From Vibrio gangliei (GTDB taxonomy: Bacteria > Pseudomonadota > Gammaproteobacteria > Enterobacterales > Vibrionaceae), in NCBI RefSeq assembly GCF_026001925.1, contig NZ_AP021869.1, positions 868,001 to 932,000 on the forward strand: DNA of 64,000 bases. The letters run 5' to 3'. The position numbers and the translations under genes were made by a program. The notes beneath the pieces were generated by a model. That model saw only the letters and a list, made by a program, of their open reading frames with translations. It was not told where the DNA came from and made no database searches. Position 1 is the stretch's first letter; each line of letters starts with the position of its first letter. Shown piece by piece: positions 46,501 through 53,678 of this stretch.

Positions 46501-47027
46501 ATCAAAGTGGTGGGCAATTTGATTTCCATTGTAATCAACTGACTCATGTGACTCAGTTATCCATAACCTGGCCAGTGGAAGAGTGTGAGGCATTGATGGA
46601 GAAAGATGAGAAGCCTTCCACCAGAACAATGGAAGCAGAACCAAGTGTTAAAGATGATGTAGGATTTGAGTCAGTGCATGTTGAGGGGGCTGGGCAGGGA
46701 AAAAATAACGACTGGCTAGCAAAAGCCTATCACTTAGTTGAATTGCATTATTCCGATCCTAGTTTTAGCACCAGTTCTGCGGCAAAAATGCTTTATCTAT
46801 CCGAACGAAGTTTACAGCGTAAGTTCAAATTGCTAACTGGAGGTTCGTTTATGGACTACGTCACTAAGGTTCGTTTAGAAAAAGCATGTGATTTACTGAT
46901 GGCGGGAGAAAAAATTTCCGATACTGCGTATGAAACCGGCTTTAACGATCCATCTTATTTCAGCCAAAAATTTAAACACCATTTTGGCTTATCCCCAAGC
47001 CAGTTTGTTGAAAACTCTGTGGGGTGA
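43557..47027 (+). CDS. Membrane sensor: periplasmic propeller, degenerate kinase-like module, AraC DNA-binding domain
   Basis: 1156 residues, starting with a signal peptide (MVRFLLLIVMSFSVQA). About 20-620 are Reg_prop-type propeller repeats (for example GGVWIATAKGLNYY, GKVWLSTQQGLYRY, GRVWIGTDHGVYLH). A Y_Y_Y-like domain (about 640-720, LQYRLVGSDKDHWVDF) precedes one membrane helix (about 727-750, LPWTIALLVLLLLASIIAMVVW). Inside, a coiled segment and a GHKL-like domain (about 860-985) keep EDTGDGVSD but lack a canonical phospho-His box, the N-box Asn and the G2 glycines. No receiver domain is present. The C-terminal AraC pair (about 1050-1156) contains LSERSLQRKFK and DPSYFSQKFKHHFG. It resembles Bacteroides hybrid two-component systems without the phosphorelay parts. 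It probably senses a periplasmic ligand and binds DNA from the membrane; the ligand is unknown. Confidence 0.85.
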   Translation: MVRFLLLIVMSFSVQAIESDAIFYSLPSQTQGHFLTVKKVFPNLKGGIWVQDIRNRIYYFDGQHFSPLPSHAFSHGIEQVSFSDNHFWFIEGGRLIQVDTSGKSEVKFEAPNGEVLQALGQSQDLLWMYGAHTFYIFDPKTGESHLVDVSTVTQSADPANNGIQTAVFVNNKWVVANHESLFYLDTNGPRRILPQQFSHIQVLKFDPSNTRLLVGTQSGLFSINLVGITPEVQSIVSGQVQSVLITGRDYWVGTKQGLYVYQKNIKATQYIAASYQNELVLSNNNIIDLAEDKKGGVWIATAKGLNYYSQSSDMFKRVRFGSRPDQLPFVHINEVAAIDDHSAWLASTSGLYRVTVNNAFAGKKQKVEKLLDLDISHLSQVGDSLWISYNDKLIRFDIATNKLYVVREQDKWSPNTITHLTADSQGKVWLSTQQGLYRYSPQSETTESFGLEWMVDKYGPSSITRLSSGNQGRVWIGTDHGVYLHQGQEIVFDARSANDGEVISLSESARQRLWVASHYGLRNMVANDLFQMESSMLTSTSVPLCTIGSHSGTWVTTTQGLDYYSPESVLVNRFSSPLGLVTNEFLPDGCSLSPSGNTLVLASKLGLLFSSTSTLKNSQLPEDDVLIGQLQIDHELVTVAPQTQLPIEVDYGHSISVLFGVLPNFEMPQLQYRLVGSDKDHWVDFQGSQLTFEHLEPGQYSLEFKTPSQVGTRTQAAQYVFNINKPWYMLPWTIALLVLLLLASIIAMVVWRSKSMLRTNLRLRRVINLKTQQLRHQSQLLVRSNMQLRKQAQTRKTLVGDRIYQSKSWVEQILQRLTHANLTQDQQVLTEYAQQALEPLEQVLALYRHKNKCSAILDGQVVSLVLKAVVNGWQQEADKSGITLLAEDNTQGCVIKVKQFNLDQILNTLMASALIRSNSNQIIYVSARLADKKLRITIEDTGDGVSDEEVSAFEKLEFGDVDDQFAQSFSDTSLCAIAYMAYQSGGQFDFHCNQLTHVTQLSITWPVEECEALMEKDEKPSTRTMEAEPSVKDDVGFESVHVEGAGQGKNNDWLAKAYHLVELHYSDPSFSTSSAAKMLYLSERSLQRKFKLLTGGSFMDYVTKVRLEKACDLLMAGEKISDTAYETGFNDPSYFSQKFKHHFGLSPSQFVENSVG

Positions 47028-47135
47028 GTTTGTATTTTATTATAAATCAAATGGATAGCTTTTAATGACTAAATTCACGCCACGAAATTATTAGATTGTT
47101 TATGGGACTGGCAATGATGTAACGGCTGGAGAAAC

Positions 47136-47172
47136 AGTAAGGGCGTGTTGCTAATAACAACACGCCCTTACT
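47136..47172 (+). terminator. Strong terminator after the membrane sensor gene
   Basis: A perfect 15-bp stem, AGTAAGGGCGTGTTG with its complement around a 7-base loop, followed by TTTTG. It lies 108 bases past the sensor stop and ends immediately before the terminator of the opposing candidate small RNA. Confidence 0.85.
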
Positions 47173-47179
47173 TTTGAAT

Positions 47180-47350
47180 AAAAAAAACGTGACACAGCCG
47201 GGGGGACCATGTCACGGGCGTCAATGACACCTTCGCTTGCTGCCGGAGTGTATTGACGAGCAATACACATCAGGAATAAAGGGTTCGATAACTCCTCGCT
47301 ATCGATAGATGTATTTATAACTGAATCGATCTTATTTTTCGCATCAAAAA
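47180..47350 (-). ncRNA. Candidate small RNA (possibly VcdRP-like) upstream of feoA, minus strand
   Basis: Read on the minus strand, CGTGACA (47216-47210 side), a 15-base loop and TGTCACG (to 47188) are followed by eight T (47187-47180), an intrinsic terminator. No minus-strand gene lies upstream before the HIT gene, 3 kb away, so it must end a short RNA. Two further hairpins precede it: TCGATA/TATCGA with a GAGGAG-containing loop, and GTATTG/CAATAC. The terminator loop holds TCCCCCC, which can pair over 7 bases with the nagE ribosome binding site. A 39-codon frame (47270 to 47151, starting MCIARQYTPAASEGVIDARD) has protein-like codon use but no well-spaced ribosome binding site and runs through the terminator. 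The 5' end near 47350 is a guess from a weak -10 (TATTCT). The link to VcdRP is inference from recalled properties. Confidence 0.5.
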
Positions 47351-47593
47351 AACGACAGAATACTATGAAAATAGCGACAATCTAATTTATTTGTTTATTT
47401 TCAATAGCTTGTTTGTGTTTTTGTTTTCTGGATTATCAATAGTCGTTTTTAAAATTAACGTTTTTGCCGTAAGTGTGTTGAGAGAAAATGACGTTTTTAA
47501 CGAAAGCAGGAGCTGTGATTTTGAAGGATATGCTGTTGCTAGTAAAAATATTTCTTATCGCTTCAAAAAGTTATGCTGAGATGAGATTTTTTA

Positions 47594-47607
47594 TTGATAT
47601 ATAGCAA
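47594..47607. promoter_or_regulatory. FNR-like site of the feoAB promoter
   Basis: TTGAT-N4-AGCAA matches the FNR consensus TTGAT-N4-ATCAA at 9 of 10 bases. A TATCAT -10 at 47629-47634 puts the transcription start near 47642, so the site is centred near -41.5, the class II activator position. Upstream, 47341-47593 is A+T-rich with no gene that I can support. Confidence 0.65.
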
Positions 47608-47644
47608 GAAATAAATTGTAAAAAAGAGTATCATCCATGCAAAT

Positions 47645-47663
47645 AGTAATGGTTATCATTAAT
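47645..47663. promoter_or_regulatory. Fur box of feoAB
   Basis: AGTAATGGTTATCATTAAT contains a core (AATGGTTATCATT, 47648-47660) with 11 of 13 matches to the Fur consensus centre AATGATAATCATT. It lies just after the predicted transcription start, so Fur-Fe2+ would block feo transcription. Confidence 0.75.
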
Positions 47664-47677
47664 AATTTGGTTTGGGT

Positions 47678-47902
47678 ATGAAATTAAATGATCTAAAAAT
47701 AGGGCAAAGTGCTCACATTGTTCATCTCGATGCGTTGTCGTCCGATATACGCAAAAAATTAATGATAATGGGCATGTTACCTAATACCCGAGTAACGCTT
47801 ATCCGCAAAGCGCCGATGGGAGATCCACTTCAAGTGGAAGTTCGCGGTGTATCGCTTGCTATTCGTGGTCAAGTCGCCAGTGCGATTGAAATAGAGGTGT
47901 AG
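47678..47902 (+). CDS. feoA: FeoA, ferrous iron transport accessory protein
   Basis: 74 residues from the ATG at 47678 (MKLNDLKIGQ); a TTG two codons earlier is the alternative, and the ribosome binding site is weak in either case. The small SH3-like fold of FeoA is recognised from IGQSAHIVHLD, RKKLMIMGMLPNTRVTLIRKAPMGDPLQVEVRGVSLAIR and the closing A-IEIEV. It is a cytosolic partner of FeoB needed for Fe2+ uptake. The stop lies 2 bases before the feoB ATG, giving tight translational coupling. Expression is predicted to be high without oxygen (FNR) and low with iron (Fur). Confidence 0.94.
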   Translation: MKLNDLKIGQSAHIVHLDALSSDIRKKLMIMGMLPNTRVTLIRKAPMGDPLQVEVRGVSLAIRGQVASAIEIEV

Positions 47903-47904
47903 CC

Positions 47905-50193
47905 ATGAGTTTTAACATTCTGACGGTCGGCAACCCAAATAGTGGTAAAACGACGCTATTTAATAGTTTGACTGGTGCTAAACAGCACGTTGGTAACTGG
48001 GCCGGTGTCACGGTAGAGAAAAAAACAGGTCAGTTTGAAGCAGAAGGGCGTATGTTTCATCTTACTGATTTGCCAGGGATCTATTCATTAGATAGCGCCA
48101 ATGATGCCAATAGTATTGATGAGTCGATTGCATCATCGGCGATCTCATCGATGCCTGCAGATCTTATTATTAACGTAGTTGATGCCACCAGTTTAGAGCG
48201 TAGCTTGTACATGACGCTTCAATTACGTGAACTGGGCCGCCCAATGGTGGTGGTATTAAATAAACTTGATGCTCTTCATCGTGAGCGCCAAGAAATTGAT
48301 GTTGAGGCACTGTCGGGCATTCTTGGTTGCCCAGTTTTTATTTTGTCTGCGATTAATAAGAAACAAGTGGCAGACTTTAAAGCTGAACTCTCGGTGTTGT
48401 TACGTTCTCCGATACAACTGAGTGGGCTTGTCTTAGATTATCCAAATCAAATTGAATCTAGTATAAACGAACTCAACGGTTTATGGCCGAATGAGCAAGT
48501 GATTGTGCCTCGAGCAATGTCTATCCGTGCTTTAGAAAAAGATGCTTTAGTCGTAGCAATGCTCGATGAGCCGCAGATAGAGCAATATCAGGGCATACTA
48601 AATCGTCTTTCAGCTGAGCTTGATATCGATCTTACTATTACCACGACCAAGTACGATTACTTGCATCATGTCTGCGGACAAGTACGTCGTAGTGAGTCTG
48701 CGTTAAGTAAAAGCTTTACCGAAAAATTGGATATGATAGTGCTGAACAAATGGCTCGGCATTCCGATTTTCTTTTTCATCATGTATTTGATGTTCATGTT
48801 CTCTATCAATATTGGTAGCGCCTTTATCGACTTTTTTGATATTGGTGTCGGGGCGATTTTAGTCGATGGTGGTCATTACTTACTCGATAACCACTTACCT
48901 GTGTGGTTGGTCACGGTATTGGCTGATGGCTTAGGAGGCGGTATTCAAACGGTGGCGACCTTTATTCCCGTGATCGCTTGTTTGTACTTATTCCTTTCAT
49001 TATTGGAAAGCTCTGGCTATATGGCGCGAGCCGCTTTTGTGTTGGATAAAGTGATGCAAAAAATTGGCCTGCCGGGTAAAGCCTTCGTGCCGCTGATTTT
49101 AGGTTTTGGCTGTAACGTGCCTGCTATTATGGCAACACGTACCATGGATCAAGAACGTGAACGTAAGTTGTCTGCCGCGATGGCTCCGTTTATGTCGTGT
49201 GGGGCACGTTTACCGGTTTACACCTTATTTGCCGCAGCGTTCTTTCCAAACAGTGGCCAAAATGTGGTGTTTGCTTTGTATCTTTTAGGTATTTTAGCGG
49301 CGGTCTTTACCGGCTTAATACTGAAAAATACCCTGTATCCAGGTAAGAGCAGCAGCTTTATTATGGAAATCCCAGACTATGAAATTCCAACTTTGCGTAA
49401 TGTCGGGATTAAAACTTGGCAAAAGCTAAAACGCTTTGTACTGGGGGCGGGTAAAACCATTGTGGTCGTCGTCGCGGTATTGAGTTTTTTAAACTCTGTC
49501 GGTACGGATGGCAGTTTTGGTAATGAAGACAGCCAAAATTCTGTATTGTCGAAAGCGGCGCAAGTGGTGACGCCAGTGTTTACCCCAATGGGGATTGAAA
49601 AAGAGAATTGGCCAGCAACGGTGGGGATCATTACGGGGATTTTTGCTAAAGAAGCTGTGGTAGGAACGCTCAACAATTTGTATTCCGATCCGAATGAAGA
49701 TGCAGCAGAATTTGATTTAATCTCAAGCCTAAAAGAAGCCTTGCAGTCTGTTCCTGATAATCTTGTGGCTCTAAGTTTTAGTGACCCATTGGGGATTGAA
49801 GTTGGTGATTTGACCAACCAAGCGGCAGCAGCAGAAGAGCAAGGTGTGGATGCGGGCACCTATGGTAACTTGCAAGCTTACTTTGTGACTGGCGGTGCGG
49901 CATTTGCTTATTTGTTGTTCATCTTGCTTTATACGCCATGCGTGGCAGCAATGGGGGCGTATGTGCGCGAATTTGGTAATAAGTTTGCTCGCTTTATTGC
50001 TGTGTGGACGATGTTCTTAGCTTACGCATCAGCAACGATTTATTATCAAGCCAGTAGCTTTGCTGTGCATCCATTAAGCAGCAGTTTGTGGATTGCTTTG
50101 ATGTTAGCCATCTTTGGCGTGATTTATCTGCGTTTAAAACAAGTTGGTCGCAAAGAACAAGCTTTACGCATTGATATTGTTAACATTACTTGA
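47905..50193 (+). CDS. feoB: FeoB, ferrous iron transporter with GTPase domain
   Basis: 762 residues. The N-terminal G domain has G1 GNPNSGKTT (residues 8-16), G3 DLPG (near 54) and G4 NKLD (near 120). A GDI-like helical domain runs to about 260. The membrane region (about 280-755) has the two Gate-type repeats, each with a conserved cysteine segment: GFGCNVPAIMATRTM (near 400) and YTPCVAAMGAYVREF (near 680). FeoB imports Fe2+ across the inner membrane using nucleotide hydrolysis. In V. cholerae a third gene, feoC, follows and is needed. Here there are only 67 bases before the next gene, filled by a terminator, so feoC is missing from this locus. Confidence 0.96.
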   Translation: MSFNILTVGNPNSGKTTLFNSLTGAKQHVGNWAGVTVEKKTGQFEAEGRMFHLTDLPGIYSLDSANDANSIDESIASSAISSMPADLIINVVDATSLERSLYMTLQLRELGRPMVVVLNKLDALHRERQEIDVEALSGILGCPVFILSAINKKQVADFKAELSVLLRSPIQLSGLVLDYPNQIESSINELNGLWPNEQVIVPRAMSIRALEKDALVVAMLDEPQIEQYQGILNRLSAELDIDLTITTTKYDYLHHVCGQVRRSESALSKSFTEKLDMIVLNKWLGIPIFFFIMYLMFMFSINIGSAFIDFFDIGVGAILVDGGHYLLDNHLPVWLVTVLADGLGGGIQTVATFIPVIACLYLFLSLLESSGYMARAAFVLDKVMQKIGLPGKAFVPLILGFGCNVPAIMATRTMDQERERKLSAAMAPFMSCGARLPVYTLFAAAFFPNSGQNVVFALYLLGILAAVFTGLILKNTLYPGKSSSFIMEIPDYEIPTLRNVGIKTWQKLKRFVLGAGKTIVVVVAVLSFLNSVGTDGSFGNEDSQNSVLSKAAQVVTPVFTPMGIEKENWPATVGIITGIFAKEAVVGTLNNLYSDPNEDAAEFDLISSLKEALQSVPDNLVALSFSDPLGIEVGDLTNQAAAAEEQGVDAGTYGNLQAYFVTGGAAFAYLLFILLYTPCVAAMGAYVREFGNKFARFIAVWTMFLAYASATIYYQASSFAVHPLSSSLWIALMLAIFGVIYLRLKQVGRKEQALRIDIVNIT

Positions 50194-50209
50194 TGTGAAA
50201 TTGAAAAAG

Positions 50210-50243
50210 AAAGGCTCGTTATCGTTAAAGATGGCGAGCCTTT
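50210..50243 (+). terminator. Terminator after feoB
   Basis: AAAGGCTCG, a loop with an inner ATC/GAT pair, and CGAGCCTTT, 17 bases after the feoB stop and before the converging HIT gene. Confidence 0.75.
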
Positions 50244-50260
50244 GTGCTTTTGAGCTGAAC

Positions 50261-50692
50261 TTAATTCACTTTAAAGTCAGCAAACTGAGTTTGAAAGGCT
50301 TGTGCTAGTTGTTGAACCAATTGCTGAGTCTGTTGCTCAGAACGTTGCTTACCTTCAGTGTTTCCCCAAACAGGACCCGGCCACGCGACATCAGTTTCAA
50401 AGCGTGCAATATGATGGATGTGCAATTGAGGCACCATGTTACCAAGTGCGCCTAAATTAAGTTTCTTGGGTTTGAATAATTGCTCTAGGCTTTCAAATAC
50501 GGTTTGCGATTCGAGCAAAAACTGCTGTTGATCCGCCATCGGTAAATGATGCAATTCCTGCAAATTGGCAACTTTCGGTACCAAAATAACCCAAGGGCCT
50601 ATATTTTCTTTATGCAGCAAAGCTAAGCAAAGTGGAAACTCACCGATCACATCGGTATCGGCTTGCAGTTGTGGATGAAGTTGAAAGCTCAT
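50261..50692 (-). CDS. HIT-family protein
   Basis: 143 residues. The histidine-triad motif appears as QLHIHHIARFE (HxHxH, near residue 90), preceded by KKLNLGALGNMVPQLH and by the substrate-side VILVPKVANLQELHHL (near 40). The C-terminal helix is rich in Gln. HIT proteins are nucleotide hydrolases or transferases, such as HinT or Ap4A hydrolases. This one has the shorter divergent form common in proteobacteria, and its substrate is unknown. It lies opposite feoB. A minus-strand terminator and the MITE-like element lie upstream of it. Confidence 0.85.
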   Translation of the reverse strand: MSFQLHPQLQADTDVIGEFPLCLALLHKENIGPWVILVPKVANLQELHHLPMADQQQFLLESQTVFESLEQLFKPKKLNLGALGNMVPQLHIHHIARFETDVAWPGPVWGNTEGKQRSEQQTQQLVQQLAQAFQTQFADFKVN

Positions 50693-50711
50693 AGTAGGCC
50701 TTTAAAAATAA

Positions 50712-50752
50712 ATAAAAAAAATCCCCTCAAGGATTACACCATTGAGGGGATT
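50712..50752 (-). terminator. Minus-strand terminator between argS and the HIT gene
   Basis: On the minus strand AATCCCCTCAA, an 11-base loop and TTGAGGGGATT are followed by a run of T. It probably was the argS terminator before the 266-bp element separated them; transcripts of argS would now run through the element to reach it. Confidence 0.8.
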
Positions 50753-50772
50753 ATTCAATTCAAAGCAGTATG

Positions 50773-51038
50773 TATACCCAAGTAATTTCAAGATGCGAGT
50801 TTCAGCAAGATTAAAACAAGTTTTAGGCAAGGCAAATTGAAGATGATCATAGTGATTCTATCTCTATTCAATTTAACGCAGCATAAAGCTTGTTTTAACT
50901 TGCCCTTCGGGAGCTTCATCCAAGCCCTTAGCCGGCGTCAGATTTACTTGAAAGGTGCTTACATTCCGCATAAATCTTTCTGGTCTAAGAGCTTGGATGA
51001 TAGCTCTGAATTCTGCATCTTGAGGTCACTTGGGTATA
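50773..51038. mobile_element. MITE-like element with terminal inverted repeats
   Basis: The ends are 24-base inverted repeats with three mismatches: TATACCCAAGTAATTTCAAG... on the left and the complement of TATACCCAAGTGACCTCAAG... on the right. The 266-bp body has further internal complementarity (AAAACAAG near 50813 with CTTGTTTT near 50890) and no real gene. A 72-codon plus-strand frame inside is a by-product. I recall near-identical sequence scattered between genes in Vibrio genomes, so it is probably a non-autonomous repeat. It begins 2 bases after the argS stop codon. Confidence 0.7.
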
Positions 51039-51040
51039 AA

Positions 51041-52774
51041 CTACATGCGCTCTAGGGTTTCAATACCTAGCAGTGATAGACCTTGCTTGATGGTTTTGGC
51101 AGTTAGTGCAGCCAGTTTCAAACGGCTTTGTTTCACGGTTTCATCTTCTGCACTCAAAATTGGGCACGCTTCGTAGAAGCTAGAGAATTGACCCGCTAAT
51201 TCAAATAGGTAGCTACACATTAGGTGAGGCTGACCTTCACGCGCTACCGATGAAACGGCTTCATCAAATTGTAGCAGTTTCGAAATAAGTGCTTTTTCTT
51301 TGTCATCAGAGATTTGGATATCTCCGCTTAGACCGTTCATATCAATACCCGCTTTAGCAAAGATAGAAGCCACACGGGTGTAAGCATATTGCATGTAAGG
51401 CGCTGTGTTGCCTTCAAATGCGAGCATATTGTCCCAATCGAAGATGTAGTCTGTCGTGCGGTGTTTAGATAAATCCGAGTATTTCACTGCCGCCATCGCC
51501 ACTGTGTTAGCAATGTTGGCTTTTTCTTCGGTCGATAGCTCTGGGTTTTTCTCTTCGATCAGTTTTTGCGCGCGCTCAGTGGCTTCATCTAGTAAGTCAG
51601 CAAGACGTACTGTACCGCCTGCGCGAGTTTTGAATGGGCGACCGTCTTTACCTAACATCATACCGAAAGCGTGGTGTTCTAAAGACACCGATTCTGGCAC
51701 ATAGCCTGCTTTACGAACGATGGTCCAGGCTTGCATTAAGTGCTGATGTTGACGTGAGTCGATAAAGTATAATACGCGGTCTGCGCCAAGTTGCTCGTAA
51801 CGGTATTTTGCACAAGCAATATCGGTTGTGGTGTATAGGTAACCGCCATCGCGTTTTTGTACGATCACGCCCATTGGTTCGCCATCTTTATTTTTGTATT
51901 CATCTAGGAATACGACTTGTGCGCCATCATCTTCAACGGCTAAGCCTTGCGCTTTTAGATCGGCAACAATGGTTGGCAACATGTCGTTGTACATGCTTTC
52001 ACCCATCACATCGTCACGGGTTAATGATACGTTCAAACGATCGTAGTTACGCTGGTTTTGGAGCATGGTGACATCGACCAATTTTTTCCACATTTTCGCG
52101 CAGTGTTCATCGCCGCCTTGCAGTTTTACCACGTAGCCACGAGCACGTTCGGCAAAGGCTTCGTCTTCATCGTACAGTTTTTTCGATTCACGGTAGAACG
52201 CTTCAAGATCCGCCAGTTCCATAGAAACTTCGCCTTGTTCTTTTTCTACACGTTCAAGGTTGGCAATCAACATGCCAAATTGCGTACCCCAGTCACCAAT
52301 GTGGTTGGCACGGATCACTTTGTGACCTAAAAACTCAAGGGTGCGAACAACAGCATCACCAATGATGGTTGAGCGTAGGTGGCCCACGTGCATTTCTTTC
52401 GCGACGTTTGGCGCTGAGTAGTCCGCCACTATCGTTTGTTGTGCTTGTTGCGCGATACCTAAGCGTTCGTCAGCCAGTGCTGCTGAAGCTTGTGCTGCAA
52501 GGAAAGCAGGATCTAGGAAGATATTGATAAAGCCTGGGCCCGCGATCTCGGTTTTGCTTGCGATGCCGTTAAGGTCTAATACATCGATAACTTTCTGAGC
52601 AAATTCGCGTGGGTTCATGCCAAGTTTTTTCGCTACACCCATTACACCGTTTGCTTGGTAGTCACCAAATTGTGCTTTTGCGGATTGACGAACCGCGGCA
52701 GGGCTACCGGCAGGTGCGCCAGCGGCTTCTAGAGCTTGTGAAACTTTATCATTTAAAAGGGCTGCAATATTCAC
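51041..52774 (-). CDS. argS: Arginyl-tRNA synthetase
   Basis: 577 residues, the same as E. coli ArgS. It is a class I synthetase with an N-terminal Add-1 domain ([19 protein letters not shown]). The HIGH-like motif is in [19 protein letters not shown] near residue 120. The catalytic domain includes [16 protein letters not shown], and the C-terminal anticodon domain ends [12 protein letters not shown]. As usual for ArgS, there is no classical KMSKS lysine loop. It charges tRNA-Arg and needs the tRNA for amino-acid activation. The stop codon is 2 bases from a MITE-like element. It is divergent from yecM, as the two are neighbours in E. coli. Confidence 0.97.
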   Translation of the reverse strand: MNIAALLNDKVSQALEAAGAPAGSPAAVRQSAKAQFGDYQANGVMGVAKKLGMNPREFAQKVIDVLDLNGIASKTEIAGPGFINIFLDPAFLAAQASAALADERLGIAQQAQQTIVADYSAPNVAKEMHVGHLRSTIIGDAVVRTLEFLGHKVIRANHIGDWGTQFGMLIANLERVEKEQGEVSMELADLEAFYRESKKLYDEDEAFAERARGYVVKLQGGDEHCAKMWKKLVDVTMLQNQRNYDRLNVSLTRDDVMGESMYNDMLPTIVADLKAQGLAVEDDGAQVVFLDEYKNKDGEPMGVIVQKRDGGYLYTTTDIACAKYRYEQLGADRVLYFIDSRQHQHLMQAWTIVRKAGYVPESVSLEHHAFGMMLGKDGRPFKTRAGGTVRLADLLDEATERAQKLIEEKNPELSTEEKANIANTVAMAAVKYSDLSKHRTTDYIFDWDNMLAFEGNTAPYMQYAYTRVASIFAKAGIDMNGLSGDIQISDDKEKALISKLLQFDEAVSSVAREGQPHLMCSYLFELAGQFSSFYEACPILSAEDETVKQSRLKLAALTAKTIKQGLSLLGIETLERM

Positions 52775-52989
52775 GCGTGCTTCCTATGTTAGCTTGTGAG
52801 TGGCTGTTTTTGAGGGCTATCAACCAGTCAAAATTTTTAATCAGAAAATGTGATCTATGATACCAATATTTATTGCAGGTTTAAAAACTTAATCTGCATT
52901 TTTTCTGCTTTATCGGTGCATTTGTTGCCAAGCGAGAATTTCAGTTACACTCTCGCCATTCTTTCGTGGTTTTTTAATGGTTACCTTCT

Positions 52990-53580
52990 ATGTCGACAAA
53001 TGATTTTGAGTCTTTATCTCCTGCGCAGCTACGTATCCAACTGCCTCAATTTTGGCAGAAAATTGAACAACTCAGCGAATTACTCGGTTTAGAGTTGGAC
53101 AATTTAACCGCCGATCACATTGCGATGCGGATTAATGATTGGGCGTTGACCGAGCAAGTCCATCAGGCTTGGCTTGAACAAGGCACGCAATTGTCTAATG
53201 CCATGATTAACGGCCGCCCAATTATCGTGTTACAACTTGAGCAAGCGTTGCAGGTAGCAGGGCAAGAAATTGATTGTTTGGAGCTGCCTTACCCTAGTGA
53301 CAACACTTACCCACAACAAGGCTGGGAGCATGTCGAATTTGTCGTAGCAAGCCCAGCTCAAACAGTTGAAGATTTTACTCAAGATGTGCGTCAAGCCTTT
53401 CCAAAACTGGATAGCCAATGGGATCAATTGGCTGAATTAGGGGTAAAGGTGAAACTGTCGAGCCCAAAAGGGGAAGGAGAGCGTCTAGCTAACCCTACGG
53501 TGGCTTTTAAGAAAGAGGGCGTGTGTATTAAATTGCATCCACATACACTAAAAGCGGTGATTGCCAGCGAGCAAGAATAA
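52990..53580 (+). CDS. yecM: YecM-type VOC superfamily protein
   Basis: 196 residues. It starts with a helical segment (LRIQLPQFWQKIEQLSELLG) and the YecM-like stretch NLTADHIAMRINDW, followed by GWEHVEFVVAS and HPHTLKAVI near the C terminus. The His and Glu positions (DHIAMR, EHVEF, KLHPH) could form a metal site as in VOC enzymes. The structure of E. coli YecM shows isomerase/oxygenase-like metal geometry, but the function is unknown. It stands divergent from argS with a 215-base spacer and converges on purU. Confidence 0.85.
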   Translation: MSTNDFESLSPAQLRIQLPQFWQKIEQLSELLGLELDNLTADHIAMRINDWALTEQVHQAWLEQGTQLSNAMINGRPIIVLQLEQALQVAGQEIDCLELPYPSDNTYPQQGWEHVEFVVASPAQTVEDFTQDVRQAFPKLDSQWDQLAELGVKVKLSSPKGEGERLANPTVAFKKEGVCIKLHPHTLKAVIASEQE

Positions 53581-53603
53581 TCGACCGGATCAGAGACAAA
53601 AAA

Positions 53604-53637
53604 TTAGGCATGCCGTTTGTAATGACGACATGCCTAA
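53604..53637. terminator. Two-way terminator between yecM and purU
   Basis: TTAGGCATG and CATGCCTAA enclose a 16-base loop that adds a few more pairs, with A- and T-rich flanks. It is placed between converging genes. Confidence 0.65.
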
Positions 53638-53678
53638 AAGAAAGTGCGGTGTTGTTTACGTTATAAGAGTTGTTTGCG

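Noticed and set aside
47208..47255. Plus-strand 15-codon frame (MSRASMTPSLAAGVY) with a GGGGGGACC upstream
   Set aside because: The apparent ribosome binding site is the loop of the minus-strand terminator; no downstream gene depends on it. The minus-strand reading explains the structure better.
47391..47579. 62-codon plus-strand frame upstream of feoA
   Set aside because: Starts at TTG without a ribosome binding site in very A+T-rich DNA; composition looks non-coding.
50837..51055. 72-codon plus-strand frame between the HIT gene and argS
   Set aside because: It lies almost wholly inside the MITE-like element and ends inside argS antisense; no ribosome binding site or family resemblance.
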